DNA from: Sulfitobacter sp. JL08
GTDB lineage: Bacteria; Pseudomonadota; Alphaproteobacteria; Rhodobacterales; Rhodobacteraceae
Reading direction: 5' to 3'
Assembly: GCF_003352045.1 (NCBI RefSeq)
Contig: NZ_CP025815.1
Coordinates: forward strand, 1,922,001-1,986,000
DNA length: 64,000 nt
The stretch's first letter is position 1. Each line of letters opens with the position of its first letter. Below the pieces are notes generated by a model, which saw only the letters and a program-made list of their open reading frames with translations, did not search any database and had not been told where the DNA came from. Shown one piece after another: positions 39,943 to 49,603 of this stretch. A program made the translations under genes and the position numbers.

Positions 39943-40439
39943 ACCCCCAAGACCCAGTGCGCCAGCCACGCCAGCACGGCAACGCCAAGTGCCGCGAACA
40001 CACCGGCAATCACATCGTCAAGCATCACCCCCAGCGCATCATTGCGCCGGTCGGCCCAGCCAATGGGGCCGGGTTTGGTGATGTCGAACAGGCGAAACAG
40101 CACAAAGGCCGCGATCCACCCCGGCCACATCGCGGTCATTGCGACACCAGCATGCCATGCGCCAAAGGACAGCGGCAAAAGCGCGATCAGCTGGCCTGCG
40201 ACCTCGTCCATCACGATTTCAGAGGGGTCGTGATTTTCCTGCCCCTTGGTAATTTCCCGCGTAGCCCACCATCCGGCCAGAAACGTGACGGCACAGGCCG
40301 CCAGCATCAGGGGAAAGCCACCGATTATCTGGATGACCGCCGCCAAAGGCAATGCGGCCAGCGACCCCCATGTGCCCGGGGCGGGGCGCAGATATCCTAC
40401 GCCGCCAACCGTGCCTGTCATCTGTGCAACCCGGTTCAT
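39939..40439 (-). CDS. pgpA: Phosphatidylglycerophosphatase A
   Basis: 166 residues from the ATG at 40439, overlapping the ispDF stop (ATGA). Dephosphorylates phosphatidylglycerophosphate to phosphatidylglycerol in the membrane. The family motifs [25 protein letters not shown] (the metal-binding DE) and [15 protein letters not shown] are present, with about four membrane segments. Middle gene of the three-gene operon. Confidence 0.94.
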   Translation of the reverse strand: MNRVAQMTGTVGGVGYLRPAPGTWGSLAALPLAAVIQIIGGFPLMLAACAVTFLAGWWATREITKGQENHDPSEIVMDEVAGQLIALLPLSFGAWHAGVAMTAMWPGWIAAFVLFRLFDITKPGPIGWADRRNDALGVMLDDVIAGVFAALGVAVLAWLAHWVLGV

Positions 40440-41569
40440 GCCGGAACCAGAGTTGCACTGGCCTGGGCAGCGATGCCTTCGCCCCGTCCGGTAAAGCCAA
40501 GTTGTTCCGATGTTGTCGCCTTGATCGAAACCTGATCCGCGCGCAGCCCCATGATCTTGGCCATGCGCGCCTGCATGGCCTCTGCATGGGGGCCGATCTT
40601 GGGAAATTCGCAGATCAGCGTGCAATCGACATTGCCGATCCGATACTGCATCTGCTGCGCCAGATCGACGGCATGGCGCAGGAAAATATCGCTGGCCGCC
40701 CCTTTCCACTGCGGATCACTGGGCGGAAAATGGCGGCCGATATCGCCTTGCGCCAGCGCGCCGTAAATCGCGTCTGTCACCGCATGCATCCCCACATCCG
40801 CATCGGAATGACCCTGCAGGCCGCGCGTGTGGGGCACAGCCACACCGCACAGAACCAACTTCGATCCGTCGCAAAACCGGTGCACGTCAAAGCCGTTGCC
40901 TGTCCGTATGTCCATCTGATGCCTCAAAATACGCTCTGCGCGTTTAAAATCATCCGCCGTCGTGATTTTCAGATTGTCTTCCGACCCGTCCACAATGGCA
41001 ACCTCAAGCCCCGCCGCGCGCGCAATTTCAACATCATCCGCCGCGTCGCCGATATAGGTGCGATGCGCCGTGGTGATCGCTGTCAGGTTGAACCCCTGCG
41101 GTGTTTGCGCCCGATACAGGCCGCTGCGGTCCACCGGACCGTTCACAACACCGTCCTGACCCGACCAAAGGGCATCCACCACGGGCAATGCCGGTGCCGC
41201 TGCCTTGTGGGTTTTCAACGCATCCAGCACCCGCGAGATGATGTCGCGCGCCACACAGGGGCGCGCACCATCGTGGATCAGAACGTGATCATAGCTTCCT
41301 TCCAGCACCTCAAGCCCGGCAAGAACGGATGCACGGCGCGTCGGCCCGCCAGTTACAAGATCGAACTTTGACAAGGCGGGCAGGGGATATTTGCCAATGT
41401 CCTGCGGCCCCACCACCAGAAGGGTGCGATCAATTTCGGGATGTGCGGCAAAGCGGGCCAGCGTGTGTTCCACCACAAGACGCCCGCCAAGGGGGCGCCA
41501 TTGCTTGGGTACACCGCCCCCGGCGCGCAGTCCGCGCCCGGCGGCAACAATGATGGCAGCTGTGGTCAT
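40436..41569 (-). CDS. ispDF: Bifunctional IspD/IspF isoprenoid enzyme
   Basis: 377 residues from the ATG at 41569. The N-terminal IspD domain (about 1-215) has the CTP-binding [19 protein letters not shown] and makes CDP-methylerythritol; the C-terminal IspF domain (about 220-377) has the zinc residues in GFDVHRF and HSDADVGMH and makes methylerythritol cyclodiphosphate. Fusion of the two is common in alphaproteobacteria. It is divergent from dusB. Confidence 0.96.
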   Translation of the reverse strand: MTTAAIIVAAGRGLRAGGGVPKQWRPLGGRLVVEHTLARFAAHPEIDRTLLVVGPQDIGKYPLPALSKFDLVTGGPTRRASVLAGLEVLEGSYDHVLIHDGARPCVARDIISRVLDALKTHKAAAPALPVVDALWSGQDGVVNGPVDRSGLYRAQTPQGFNLTAITTAHRTYIGDAADDVEIARAAGLEVAIVDGSEDNLKITTADDFKRAERILRHQMDIRTGNGFDVHRFCDGSKLVLCGVAVPHTRGLQGHSDADVGMHAVTDAIYGALAQGDIGRHFPPSDPQWKGAASDIFLRHAVDLAQQMQYRIGNVDCTLICEFPKIGPHAEAMQARMAKIMGLRADQVSIKATTSEQLGFTGRGEGIAAQASATLVPA

Positions 41570-41638
41570 GATCCCTCGGGTCTGGTTACGCCCTATGTAT
41601 CTAGGGGGCCAGCCAGCGCAACGCAATCATCCGGAATT

Positions 41639-41685
41639 GCGCCTAAAAATTAGGCAATCGCCATTTAAGACGCGCCGTAATAGGC
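41639..41685. promoter_or_regulatory. Paired GCGCC...TAGGC sites between ispDF and dusB
   Basis: GCGCC-TAAAAAT-TAGGC (41639-41655) contains the perfect inverted repeat GCCTAA-AAA-TTAGGC; a second GCGCC-GTAA-TAGGC lies at 41672-41685. The two GCGCC boxes are 33 bases apart, about three helical turns. NtrC sites in Rhodobacter also come in tandem, so autoregulation by NtrC is one guess; the motif match cannot be confirmed here. Confidence 0.4.
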
Positions 41686-41749
41686 CTCGAATATTGTGGT
41701 TTGCCAAATATATCGATAGCACAATGCCACATGCACAAGGAATAGGCAC

Positions 41750-42733
41750 TTGCCGGTCGCATTGGACGAAAGAACCCTGACACCCCCTGTTTTTCTGGCC
41801 CCGCTGGCCGGAATCACCGATCTGCCGTTCCGTGATCTGGTGTCATCCTTCGGGGCCGGTCTGGTGGTCAGTGAAATGGTCGCCAGTCAGGAAATGGTGC
41901 AGGCCCGCCCCGGCACACGCGAACGCGCGGAACTGGGCATGGGGCAGGCGCATACCGCCGTGCAACTGGCCGGGCGCGATCCCTACTGGATGGCCGAGGC
42001 CGCGCGCCTGGTCGAAGACAACGGCGCGGCGATGATCGATATCAACATGGGATGCCCTGCCAAAAAGGTGACAACCGGCTATTCGGGATCGGCCCTGCTG
42101 AAAACGCCCGATCTGGCCTTGTCCCTGATCGAGGCGGTGGTGAACGCGGTATCGGTTCCCGTCACCCTGAAAACCCGGTTGGGCTGGGATGAAACCTGTC
42201 TGAACGCGCCCGACATCGCGCGGCGCGCCCAGAATGCGGGCATACGCATGGTCACGATCCACGGCCGCACCCGAAACCAGTTTTACAAAGGCCACGCCGA
42301 CTGGGCCGCCATTCGTGCAGTGCGCGATGCCGTTTCCATTCCGGTGATCGCAAATGGTGACATTACCGACACCATTACCGCCCGTCAGGCGCTGGACCGC
42401 TCTGGCGCCGCGGGCGTGATGATCGGGCGCGGAGCGCAGGGGCGCCCCTGGGCGCTGGCGCAGGTAGCGCATGATCTGTTCGGCGCACCACAGCCCGCGC
42501 GCCCCGAAGGCACGGCGCTGATTGACATGGTGCGCACCCATTATGACGCGATGCTGTCATTTTACGGCAACGAACTGGGTGGCCGCGTCGCGCGCAAGCA
42601 TCTGGGATGGTACATGGATGACGCCGGCACCGATCCGGCCCTGCGCCGCGCGGTGCTGACATCGCAGGCACCCGATGTCGTTATGCGCCTTTTGCCCGAT
42701 GCGCTTTGTCCAAAAGGGCGGGCGGCGGCATGA
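41750..42733 (+). CDS. dusB: tRNA-dihydrouridine synthase, DusB/NifR3 type
   Basis: 327 residues from a TTG start at 41750 with AAGGAA upstream. A TIM-barrel flavoenzyme that reduces uridines in tRNA. The family motifs [38 protein letters not shown] (catalytic Cys in GCPAKK) and [11 protein letters not shown] are visible. In Rhodobacter this gene is called nifR3 and heads the ntr operon, as here; the ntrB ATG overlaps its TGA. Confidence 0.95.
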   Translation: MPVALDERTLTPPVFLAPLAGITDLPFRDLVSSFGAGLVVSEMVASQEMVQARPGTRERAELGMGQAHTAVQLAGRDPYWMAEAARLVEDNGAAMIDINMGCPAKKVTTGYSGSALLKTPDLALSLIEAVVNAVSVPVTLKTRLGWDETCLNAPDIARRAQNAGIRMVTIHGRTRNQFYKGHADWAAIRAVRDAVSIPVIANGDITDTITARQALDRSGAAGVMIGRGAQGRPWALAQVAHDLFGAPQPARPEGTALIDMVRTHYDAMLSFYGNELGGRVARKHLGWYMDDAGTDPALRRAVLTSQAPDVVMRLLPDALCPKGRAAA

Positions 42734-43806
42734 TTTCGAACCAGTCCATATGGGCCTCGATCCCGGTGCCGACCCTGCTGATCGACGAAGATGATCGTAT
42801 CGTCGATGTGAATTCCGCCGCCGAAGGGTTTTTGAATGCCTCGGCAAAATCCGTCACCGGTGAACCGGTCTGGGATATGGTCGCGGTCGATGACCCGCTG
42901 GAAGAGGCGTTTGATCGCGCCCGCGCGCAAGGCACACCGCTGTTTGTCAATGATGTCGATGTCGGTTCGGGCGCCCGCCCGCCGCTGCAATGCGGATTAC
43001 AGATCGCGCCGCTCGTCGGGCATCCGGGCAAAATGATCCTGATGATCACCCCGCGCGAACTGGCCGGACGCATGACCCAAAGCCATTCTGTGAAATCCGC
43101 AGCCAAATCGGCGATCGGCATGGCGGAAATGATGGCGCATGAAATCAAGAACCCGCTGGCGGGGATCACCGGTGCGGCGCAACTGCTGTCGATGAATTTA
43201 AGCGCGGATGATCTGGAACTGACAGATCTGATCGTCGAGGAAAGCCGCCGGATCGTGAAACTGCTTGAGCAGGTGGAACAGTTCGGCAACCTGAGCGCGC
43301 CAGACCTGCAACCGGTGAACCTGCATGACGTGATGGATCGCGCGCGCCGGTCTGCCCTGTTGGGGTTCGGCGCGGATATGAAAATTATCGAAGATTACGA
43401 TCCGTCACTGCCGCTGGCCCATGGCGACCCCGATCAGTTGTTGCAGGTTGTGTTGAACCTGTTGAAAAATGCATCCGAAGCCGCTGGGCCACAGGGCGGC
43501 ACCATCCGCCTGCACAGCTATTACGAACATTCGTTCCGGCTGCGGCGCAGCGATGGCACCGGCCATTCGCTGCCGCTGCAAATCGAAATCATTGATGACG
43601 GCCCCGGTCTTCCAGACAAGATCAAGGCCGATATTTTCGATCCCTTCGTTTCAGGGCGCGAAAACGGCACCGGCCTTGGCCTCGCGCTGGTGAGCAAGAT
43701 CATATCGGATCACAACGGCTGGATTTCCGTCACCTCGGTGCCGGGCCGGACGGTTTTTCGCCTGTCGCTGCCGCGGGCCCCCAAGGAAAACAAGGAGAAC
43801 GGATAA
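42730..43806 (+). CDS. ntrB: Nitrogen regulation sensor kinase NtrB
   Basis: 358 residues from the ATG at 42730, overlapping the dusB stop. A soluble histidine kinase with an N-terminal PAS domain (about 5-110), the phosphoacceptor His137 in [13 protein letters not shown], and a HATPase domain with [13 protein letters not shown] (N box), DDGPGLP and GTGLGLALV. It phosphorylates NtrC when nitrogen is limiting, under PII control. Its TAA overlaps the ntrC ATG. Confidence 0.95.
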   Translation: MISNQSIWASIPVPTLLIDEDDRIVDVNSAAEGFLNASAKSVTGEPVWDMVAVDDPLEEAFDRARAQGTPLFVNDVDVGSGARPPLQCGLQIAPLVGHPGKMILMITPRELAGRMTQSHSVKSAAKSAIGMAEMMAHEIKNPLAGITGAAQLLSMNLSADDLELTDLIVEESRRIVKLLEQVEQFGNLSAPDLQPVNLHDVMDRARRSALLGFGADMKIIEDYDPSLPLAHGDPDQLLQVVLNLLKNASEAAGPQGGTIRLHSYYEHSFRLRRSDGTGHSLPLQIEIIDDGPGLPDKIKADIFDPFVSGRENGTGLGLALVSKIISDHNGWISVTSVPGRTVFRLSLPRAPKENKENG

Positions 43807-45170
43807 TGGATGGTACGGTTCTGGTCGCGGATGACGATCGCACGATCCGCACGGTTCTGACGCAGGCGCTGACGCGGGCCGGGTGCAAGGTGCATGCGAC
43901 GTCGTCGCTGACCACACTGATGCGCTGGGTGGCCGAGGGCAAAGGCGACGTGGTGATCACCGATGTCGTCATGCCCGATGGCAACGGGCTAGAGATGCTG
44001 CCGAAAATCGCGATTGACCGTCCCGGTATGCCGGTCATCGTAATTTCGGCCCAGAACACGATCATGACAGCGATACAGGCCGCCGAAGCCGACGCCTATG
44101 ACTATCTGCCAAAACCCTTTGATCTGCCGGACCTGATGAAACGAACAGCGCGCGCGCTGGAAAGCAAGAAACGCACGCCCGCACGTCTGCCCGAGGGGCA
44201 GGAACGCCCGGATGAATTGCCGCTTGTCGGCCGCACACCGGTGATGCAGGCGCTGTACCGGCTAGTGGCGCGCGTCACCAACACCGATTTGCCGGTGTTG
44301 ATCTGTGGCGAATCCGGAACCGGAAAATCCCTGATCGCCCGCGCTATCCACGATTTTTCGGACCGCCGCACATTGCCCTTTGTGACCGTCACGGCGAATG
44401 AACTGCAAGATCTGGAAGGCCCTGCCAAAGTGCTCGCTCGGGTGCGTGGGGGGACTTTGCTGATTGATGAAATCGCCGATATCAGCGCCGAATTGCAGGC
44501 GCGCATCGTGCGCATGATGGATGCCGCGGGCGATCACATGCCCCGTTTCATGGCCACCAGCCAAAGCAATCTGACCCGCGCCATGGAAGCGGGGCAAATG
44601 CGCCAGGATCTGTTTTACCGCCTAAGCGGTGCAACGCTGAACGTGCCGTCCCTGCGCGAACGCGTTGATGATATCCCGCTGTTGGCAGAACATTTTCTGG
44701 CCCGCGCGGAACAGACCGGGGCGCCGTGCCGTACCTTGTCGCCCGAAGCGTCAGAGCTGTTTCGCGCCTATAGCTGGCCCGGCAATGTGCGCCAGCTGGA
44801 AAACGCGATCCGTCGCCTGGTGCTGACCAGCCCTGCAGAAGACATATCGCGCGCCGAAATCGAAGCGGTGCTGGGCAGCCAGCCCGAAATGGAACCGGTT
44901 CTGGGGGGCGGTGACAGCGAAAAACTGTCGGCCTCGGTCGGGCGCCATTTGCGCCGGTATTTCGATCTTCACGGCACCTTGTTGCCGCCGCCCGGCCTTT
45001 ACGGGCGGATCCTGCGCGAAGTCGAAGGCCCGCTGATCGAAATCGCGCTTGAGGCAACCGGCGGCAATCAGGCGAAATGCGCCGATTTGCTGGGCATCAA
45101 CCGCAATACTTTGCGCAAGAAAATCACCGAACTGGATATTGAGGTGACAAGACGCCGCAAATTGATGTAA
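43806..45170 (+). CDS. ntrC: Nitrogen regulator NtrC, variant without the GAFTGA loop
   Basis: 454 residues. Receiver domain with phosphoacceptor Asp53; AAA+ domain with Walker A GESGTGKS (168-175) and Walker [10 protein letters not shown]-terminal Fis-type helix-turn-helix ([20 protein letters not shown]). Between Walker A and B the sequence [19 protein letters not shown] replaces the segment that carries GAFTGA in sigma-54 activators. This matches Rhodobacter capsulatus NtrC, which activates sigma-70 promoters. Translationally coupled to ntrB. Confidence 0.95.
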   Translation: MDGTVLVADDDRTIRTVLTQALTRAGCKVHATSSLTTLMRWVAEGKGDVVITDVVMPDGNGLEMLPKIAIDRPGMPVIVISAQNTIMTAIQAAEADAYDYLPKPFDLPDLMKRTARALESKKRTPARLPEGQERPDELPLVGRTPVMQALYRLVARVTNTDLPVLICGESGTGKSLIARAIHDFSDRRTLPFVTVTANELQDLEGPAKVLARVRGGTLLIDEIADISAELQARIVRMMDAAGDHMPRFMATSQSNLTRAMEAGQMRQDLFYRLSGATLNVPSLRERVDDIPLLAEHFLARAEQTGAPCRTLSPEASELFRAYSWPGNVRQLENAIRRLVLTSPAEDISRAEIEAVLGSQPEMEPVLGGGDSEKLSASVGRHLRRYFDLHGTLLPPPGLYGRILREVEGPLIEIALEATGGNQAKCADLLGINRNTLRKKITELDIEVTRRRKLM

Positions 45171-45173
45171 AAC

Positions 45174-45191
45174 GGCCACATAACCGTGGCC
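45174..45191 (+). other. Hairpin between ntrC and ntrY
   Basis: GGCCAC (45174-45179) and GTGGCC (45186-45191) form a six-base stem with loop ATAACC, just after the ntrC stop. No T-run follows, so it is probably an mRNA-processing or stability element within the ntr transcript rather than a terminator. Confidence 0.35.
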
Positions 45192-45270
45192 ATCCGGCGT
45201 CACCGCCAGATCAGGACCACATAATATAGCGGTAAGCTGCGCAGGCGGCACATCAATAAGGATAGCGCGG

Positions 45271-47544
45271 GTGGCAACCCGGTCACGCGATAGCCATTGG
45301 ATAAAATTCGCCCGTTTGCGGCGGATGCGCCGCGTGCAGAACGCGGCGACGCTGGGTCTGGTCATTCTGGGTCCGGCTTTGGCGCTTGCGACATTCCTTA
45401 TTCTGGGGCCGTTTGATCAGGGGTCCGGCTCGCCTTCGCTGCGTCTGATTCTGCTGGCCGATCTGGTGTATGTTCTGGTTGTCGCCACGCTGGTTCTGGG
45501 GCAGGTGGCCCGGCTTGTTTCGGCGCGACGGGCAAAATCGGCGGGTTCTCGCCTGCATTTGCGGCTGACCGGTGCCTTTGCGCTGCTGGCGCTGATCCCC
45601 ACTGTGACCGTCGCGGTGTTTGCCGTGTTGACCGTGAATATCGGTCTGGAAGGCTGGTTTTCGGACCGGGTGCGCGAGGTTGTCGGCAATTCGCTGGCCG
45701 CCGCCGAAGCCTATGAAGGCGAACAGCGCGAGGATTTGCGCCAGGATGCACAGGTTCTGGCACGGTTTCTGGATCGCGAACGCACCCGTCTTGTGTTTCT
45801 GGACGAGGCCGAACTGCGCCAGATGCTGACCCAGGGCCAGAACCAGATACAGCGCGGCCTGCGCGAGGCATATGTTATTGACGGAACAGGCGAAATTCGC
45901 GTGCGGGGCGAACGATCATACCTGTTCGATTATGATCGGCCAACGCAATCCCAGATCGAACAGGCCAATGCCGAAGGCATGGTGATCATAGAGGATTGGG
46001 AAAACAGCGAATTCCGGGCGCTGGTGCGCATGGACGCCTTTGTTGATCGCTACCTGTTTGTAAGCCGTGACGTGGATGGTGAAATTCTCAGTCTGCTGGA
46101 CGAAACGCAGGAAACTGTCCGCCTTTACCACCAGCTTGAGGCAGATCGTGGCCGCGTTCTGTTTGAATTCGGCCTTTTGTACATCGGTTTTGCCGTGATT
46201 CTGATTCTGGCAGCCATCTGGGCCGGCCTCTGGTTTGCGGAACGTCTTTCGCGGCCTGTGGGCCGGCTGGCAGGCGCGGCGCAGCGGGTCGGGGCGGGCG
46301 ATCTGGATGTGCAGGTGCCCGAAGAAGACGGCGATGACGAGATTTCGATGCTAGGCCGCTATTTCAACCAGATGACCAAGCAGTTGAAAGGCCAGCGCGA
46401 AACCCTGCTGGACAACACCCGCCAGATCGAACGGCGCCGCCGCCTGTTTGATTCCGTGCTGAGTTCGGTCACGTCCGGCGTTGTCGGGCTGGATGCCGAA
46501 GGCCGGGTTGCGTTTGTGAACCGGTCAGCGGAACGGTTGCTGGGCTGGTCCGAAGACCGCCAGTCAGTTGATCTGGCGGTCGCAGTGCCCGAATTCGGGC
46601 CGCTGTTTACTACCTTGCGCTCCACCCAGGCCGAGGTGACGCAGGATGAAGTCAAGGTATCGCGCGACGGACGGCTTGAAAACCTTCTGGTGCGCATGGC
46701 CACGCGGCGCAATGAGTCCGGCGGTCTGGAAGGCTATGTGGTGGCTTTTGACGACGTAACTGATCTGGTCAGCGCCCAGCGGATGGCGGCTTGGGGCGAT
46801 GTGGCCCGCCGCATCGCGCATGAAATTAAGAACCCGCTGACCCCGATCCAGCTAAGCGCGGAACGCATCAAACGCAAATTCGCCCCGCAGGTGGGTGAAG
46901 ACGGCGACAAACTGGAACAGATGACAGACGTTATTGTTCGCCAAACCAATGACTTGCGCCGCATTGTTGATGAATTTTCCAAATTCGCCCGGATGCCCGA
47001 ACCGGACCGGCGGGTCGAAGACCTGACCCATCTGGTCAGCGATGCAGTTTCGCTTCAGCAATCGGGGCAGCCCGATGTCACGATCACCGCCACATTGCCC
47101 GATCACCCGGTCGAGGCGGAACTGGATGCAACTATGATCTCTCAGGCGCTGACAAACCTGATCAAGAACGCCGGAGAAGCCATTGAAACTTTGCAGGAAA
47201 AAGGTGCGTCTGATGGTCTTCAACCGGAAATTCGCGTCGGCATGACGCTGGACGGTATTCAGGCCTGCATCACGATTGCCGACAACGGCATCGGTCTGCC
47301 CGAAGATCGCGCGCGCCTGTTCGAACCTTATGTGACAACACGCAACGAAGGCACAGGGCTGGGCTTGCCGATTGTAAAGAAAATCATAGAAGAGCACGGC
47401 GGCACTTTGGTGCTACAAGACGCGCCTGTCTTTGACGGGCAAACCCACTTCGGAGCGATGGCGGTGATCAGGCTGCCCATCGGCACCGAACCCGATTTAA
47501 ACCAAAATATGCGTAAAAAAGCGGAGCAGGAGACCCATGAGTGA
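45271..47544 (+). CDS. ntrY: Membrane sensor histidine kinase NtrY
   Basis: 757 residues from a GTG at 45271. Four membrane segments: three near the N-terminus (about 28-46, 57-78, 98-121) and one near residue 300, flanking a large periplasmic domain. Then HAMP (RLSRPVGRLAGAAQRVGAGD), PAS, the phosphoacceptor His in [17 protein letters not shown], and a HATPase domain ending GTGLGLPIVKKI. It partners with NtrX; in relatives the pair responds to nitrogen and redox state. It overlaps ntrX by eight bases. Confidence 0.94.
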   Translation: MATRSRDSHWIKFARLRRMRRVQNAATLGLVILGPALALATFLILGPFDQGSGSPSLRLILLADLVYVLVVATLVLGQVARLVSARRAKSAGSRLHLRLTGAFALLALIPTVTVAVFAVLTVNIGLEGWFSDRVREVVGNSLAAAEAYEGEQREDLRQDAQVLARFLDRERTRLVFLDEAELRQMLTQGQNQIQRGLREAYVIDGTGEIRVRGERSYLFDYDRPTQSQIEQANAEGMVIIEDWENSEFRALVRMDAFVDRYLFVSRDVDGEILSLLDETQETVRLYHQLEADRGRVLFEFGLLYIGFAVILILAAIWAGLWFAERLSRPVGRLAGAAQRVGAGDLDVQVPEEDGDDEISMLGRYFNQMTKQLKGQRETLLDNTRQIERRRRLFDSVLSSVTSGVVGLDAEGRVAFVNRSAERLLGWSEDRQSVDLAVAVPEFGPLFTTLRSTQAEVTQDEVKVSRDGRLENLLVRMATRRNESGGLEGYVVAFDDVTDLVSAQRMAAWGDVARRIAHEIKNPLTPIQLSAERIKRKFAPQVGEDGDKLEQMTDVIVRQTNDLRRIVDEFSKFARMPEPDRRVEDLTHLVSDAVSLQQSGQPDVTITATLPDHPVEAELDATMISQALTNLIKNAGEAIETLQEKGASDGLQPEIRVGMTLDGIQACITIADNGIGLPEDRARLFEPYVTTRNEGTGLGLPIVKKIIEEHGGTLVLQDAPVFDGQTHFGAMAVIRLPIGTEPDLNQNMRKKAEQETHE

Positions 47545-48964
47545 TATTCTGATTGTCGACGATGAAAAAGATATCCGTGAACTGATTTCGGACATTCTGG
47601 AAGACGAAGGATTCGCCACACGGCTGGCGGGCAATTCGGATGATTGTATGTCTGCGATCAATACAGAACCGCCGGCGCTTTTGATCCTTGATATCTGGCT
47701 GAAAGACAGCCGGATGGACGGGATCGATATCCTAAAGACGGTCAAACGCGACAATCCGGATGTGCCCGTGGTGATCATATCGGGCCACGGCAACATTGAA
47801 ATTGCGGTCGCTGCGATCAAGCAGGGCGCCTATGATTTCATCGAAAAACCGTTCAATATCGATCAGTTGCTGGTTGTGATCCGGCGCGCGATGGAAACAT
47901 CCCGCCTGCGCCGCGAAAACCAATCCCTGCGGCGCAAGGATGTCACCAGTGCCGAAATGATCGGATCAAGCGCTGCGTTCCGCACGCTGGTATCGCAACT
48001 GGACAAGGTGACGAAATCCAACGGCCGCGTCATGCTGACCGGCCCTGCGGGATCGGGCAAGGAAGTGGCAGCACGTTATATTCACGCCCATTCCAACCGG
48101 TCGGGCGCCCCGTTCGTCACGGTCAATTGCGCAGGCGTGGCCGCGGACCGGATGGAAGAGGTTCTTTTTGGCCGCGAAAGCCCCGAACGCGGGGTGGAAC
48201 CGGGCCTGCTGGAACAGGCGCATGGCGGTGTTGTCTATTTTGACGAAGTGGCCGACATGCCCATTGGCACGCAATCAAAAATCTTGCGGGTTCTGGTGGA
48301 TCAACAGTTCCAGCGCGTTGGCGGCAACGACAAGGTACGTGTCGATCTGCGTGTTATTTCAAGTACAAACAAGGACCTGGAAGCCGAAATTGAAGCAGAG
48401 CGGTTTCGGCAGGAGCTGTATCACCGCCTGAATGTGGTGCCGATTGCGGTTCCGTCGCTGGCCGAACGTCGCGAGGATATTCCGGTTCTGGCAGAGCATT
48501 TCATTGCGGCTTGCAACACATCCCAGGGCTTGCCGCTGCGCGAAATGACGGATGAAGCCGCAGCCCTGATGCAGACGATGTTGTGGCCGGGAAATGTGCG
48601 CCAGTTGAAAAACCTGATCGAACGGGTGTTGATCCTGGGAGAAGGCTCCGGCCCGATCGAGGCAAAGGAACTGCCGGCAGAAGACGACAAACCGGCAGAA
48701 GAGGGCCGTGTTGTCCTGTCGGGCGCACTGGCCACACTGCCGCTGCGCGAAGCCCGCGAAGCGTTCGAACGCGAATATCTGCTGACCCAGATCAACCGCT
48801 TTGGCGGCAATATCAGCCGCACGGCGAATTTTGTCGGCATGGAACGCAGCGCGCTGCATCGCAAGCTAAAGTCGCTGAACGTGGTCACATCCAGCAAATC
48901 CGGTGCGCGGGTGGCCCATGTGGATGAAAGCGAACTGGAAGATATGCAAGAGCCTGCGAACTGA
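47537..48964 (+). CDS. ntrX: Response regulator NtrX
   Basis: 475 residues. Receiver domain with phosphoacceptor Asp52 in LLILDIWLKDSRMDG; AAA+ domain with Walker A-like TGPAGSGKEV and Walker B VVYFDEVADMP; Fis-type C-terminus (NISRTANFVGMERSALHRKL). As in other alphaproteobacterial NtrX proteins, the AAA+ domain lacks GAFTGA: the segment after LFGRE reads SPERGVEPG. It may work without sigma-54. Start overlaps the ntrY end by eight bases. The next gene is convergent. Confidence 0.95.
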   Translation: MSDILIVDDEKDIRELISDILEDEGFATRLAGNSDDCMSAINTEPPALLILDIWLKDSRMDGIDILKTVKRDNPDVPVVIISGHGNIEIAVAAIKQGAYDFIEKPFNIDQLLVVIRRAMETSRLRRENQSLRRKDVTSAEMIGSSAAFRTLVSQLDKVTKSNGRVMLTGPAGSGKEVAARYIHAHSNRSGAPFVTVNCAGVAADRMEEVLFGRESPERGVEPGLLEQAHGGVVYFDEVADMPIGTQSKILRVLVDQQFQRVGGNDKVRVDLRVISSTNKDLEAEIEAERFRQELYHRLNVVPIAVPSLAERREDIPVLAEHFIAACNTSQGLPLREMTDEAAALMQTMLWPGNVRQLKNLIERVLILGEGSGPIEAKELPAEDDKPAEEGRVVLSGALATLPLREAREAFEREYLLTQINRFGGNISRTANFVGMERSALHRKLKSLNVVTSSKSGARVAHVDESELEDMQEPAN

Positions 48965-48977
48965 GGACAGCAGGCCC

Positions 48978-49448
48978 TTATTCCACGTTAACGATCTGCC
49001 AACTGCCACCTTCGTTGCGGATGACGCAGGAATTTGCGGCAAGGGCAGGCATCGTGCGGGTTGCGGCAGGTGAAACACTGCCGGCAACTGATTGCGAACA
49101 CTGTGGAATTTGCGTGCGCTGATAGCCTTTGGCAGCCATGCACTGATCCATCAGGCGCAGCCGCAACGGCGCGTTCACATCCACCGAATACACCCGGCCC
49201 GGACGCCAGAACCCCGGATAATAGGTGCAGTTGCCCGCCCCGTTGCACGACCGGTATCCGGGAACATACAATCCGGGATCCTGGCGCACCTGACTGGCCA
49301 CAGGCGCATCGCGCAGGGCGGCAACCTCGCACTTGGTCTCTTCGGTCTGCATGCGTGTCACGTCGGCGCCGGGTTTGTAGTACAGTTCCAGCGGTGTGGC
49401 GCAGGCCCCCAGGGCCAGAAAAAACAGGGCAAACAGCAGGGATCGCAT
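48978..49448 (-). CDS. Putative outer-membrane lipoprotein of unknown function
   Basis: 156 residues from the ATG at 49448 (MRSLLFALFFLALGAC); a longer frame lacks a signal. The lipobox LALGAC places the lipidated Cys at residue 16. The mature part is rich in Cys, Tyr and Gly (for example CNGAGNCTYYPGFW) and probably forms disulfides. I do not recognise a family. It lies tail to tail with ntrX and divergent from trkA. Confidence 0.65.
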   Translation of the reverse strand: MRSLLFALFFLALGACATPLELYYKPGADVTRMQTEETKCEVAALRDAPVASQVRQDPGLYVPGYRSCNGAGNCTYYPGFWRPGRVYSVDVNAPLRLRLMDQCMAAKGYQRTQIPQCSQSVAGSVSPAATRTMPALAANSCVIRNEGGSWQIVNVE

Positions 49449-49603
49449 GGGTCTTGTCCTTATCGGGATGAAGCCGCTCCATGGTGCCGCAGCGGGCGAC
49501 AAATGACAAACAATTTGACCCTTTCTAACCCTTCTGTCATTCAACAAGTTCAGAAAAACACGCTGTTCACGGTGGGTTTTTCGCACACCAAAGGGCATAT
49601 GGT

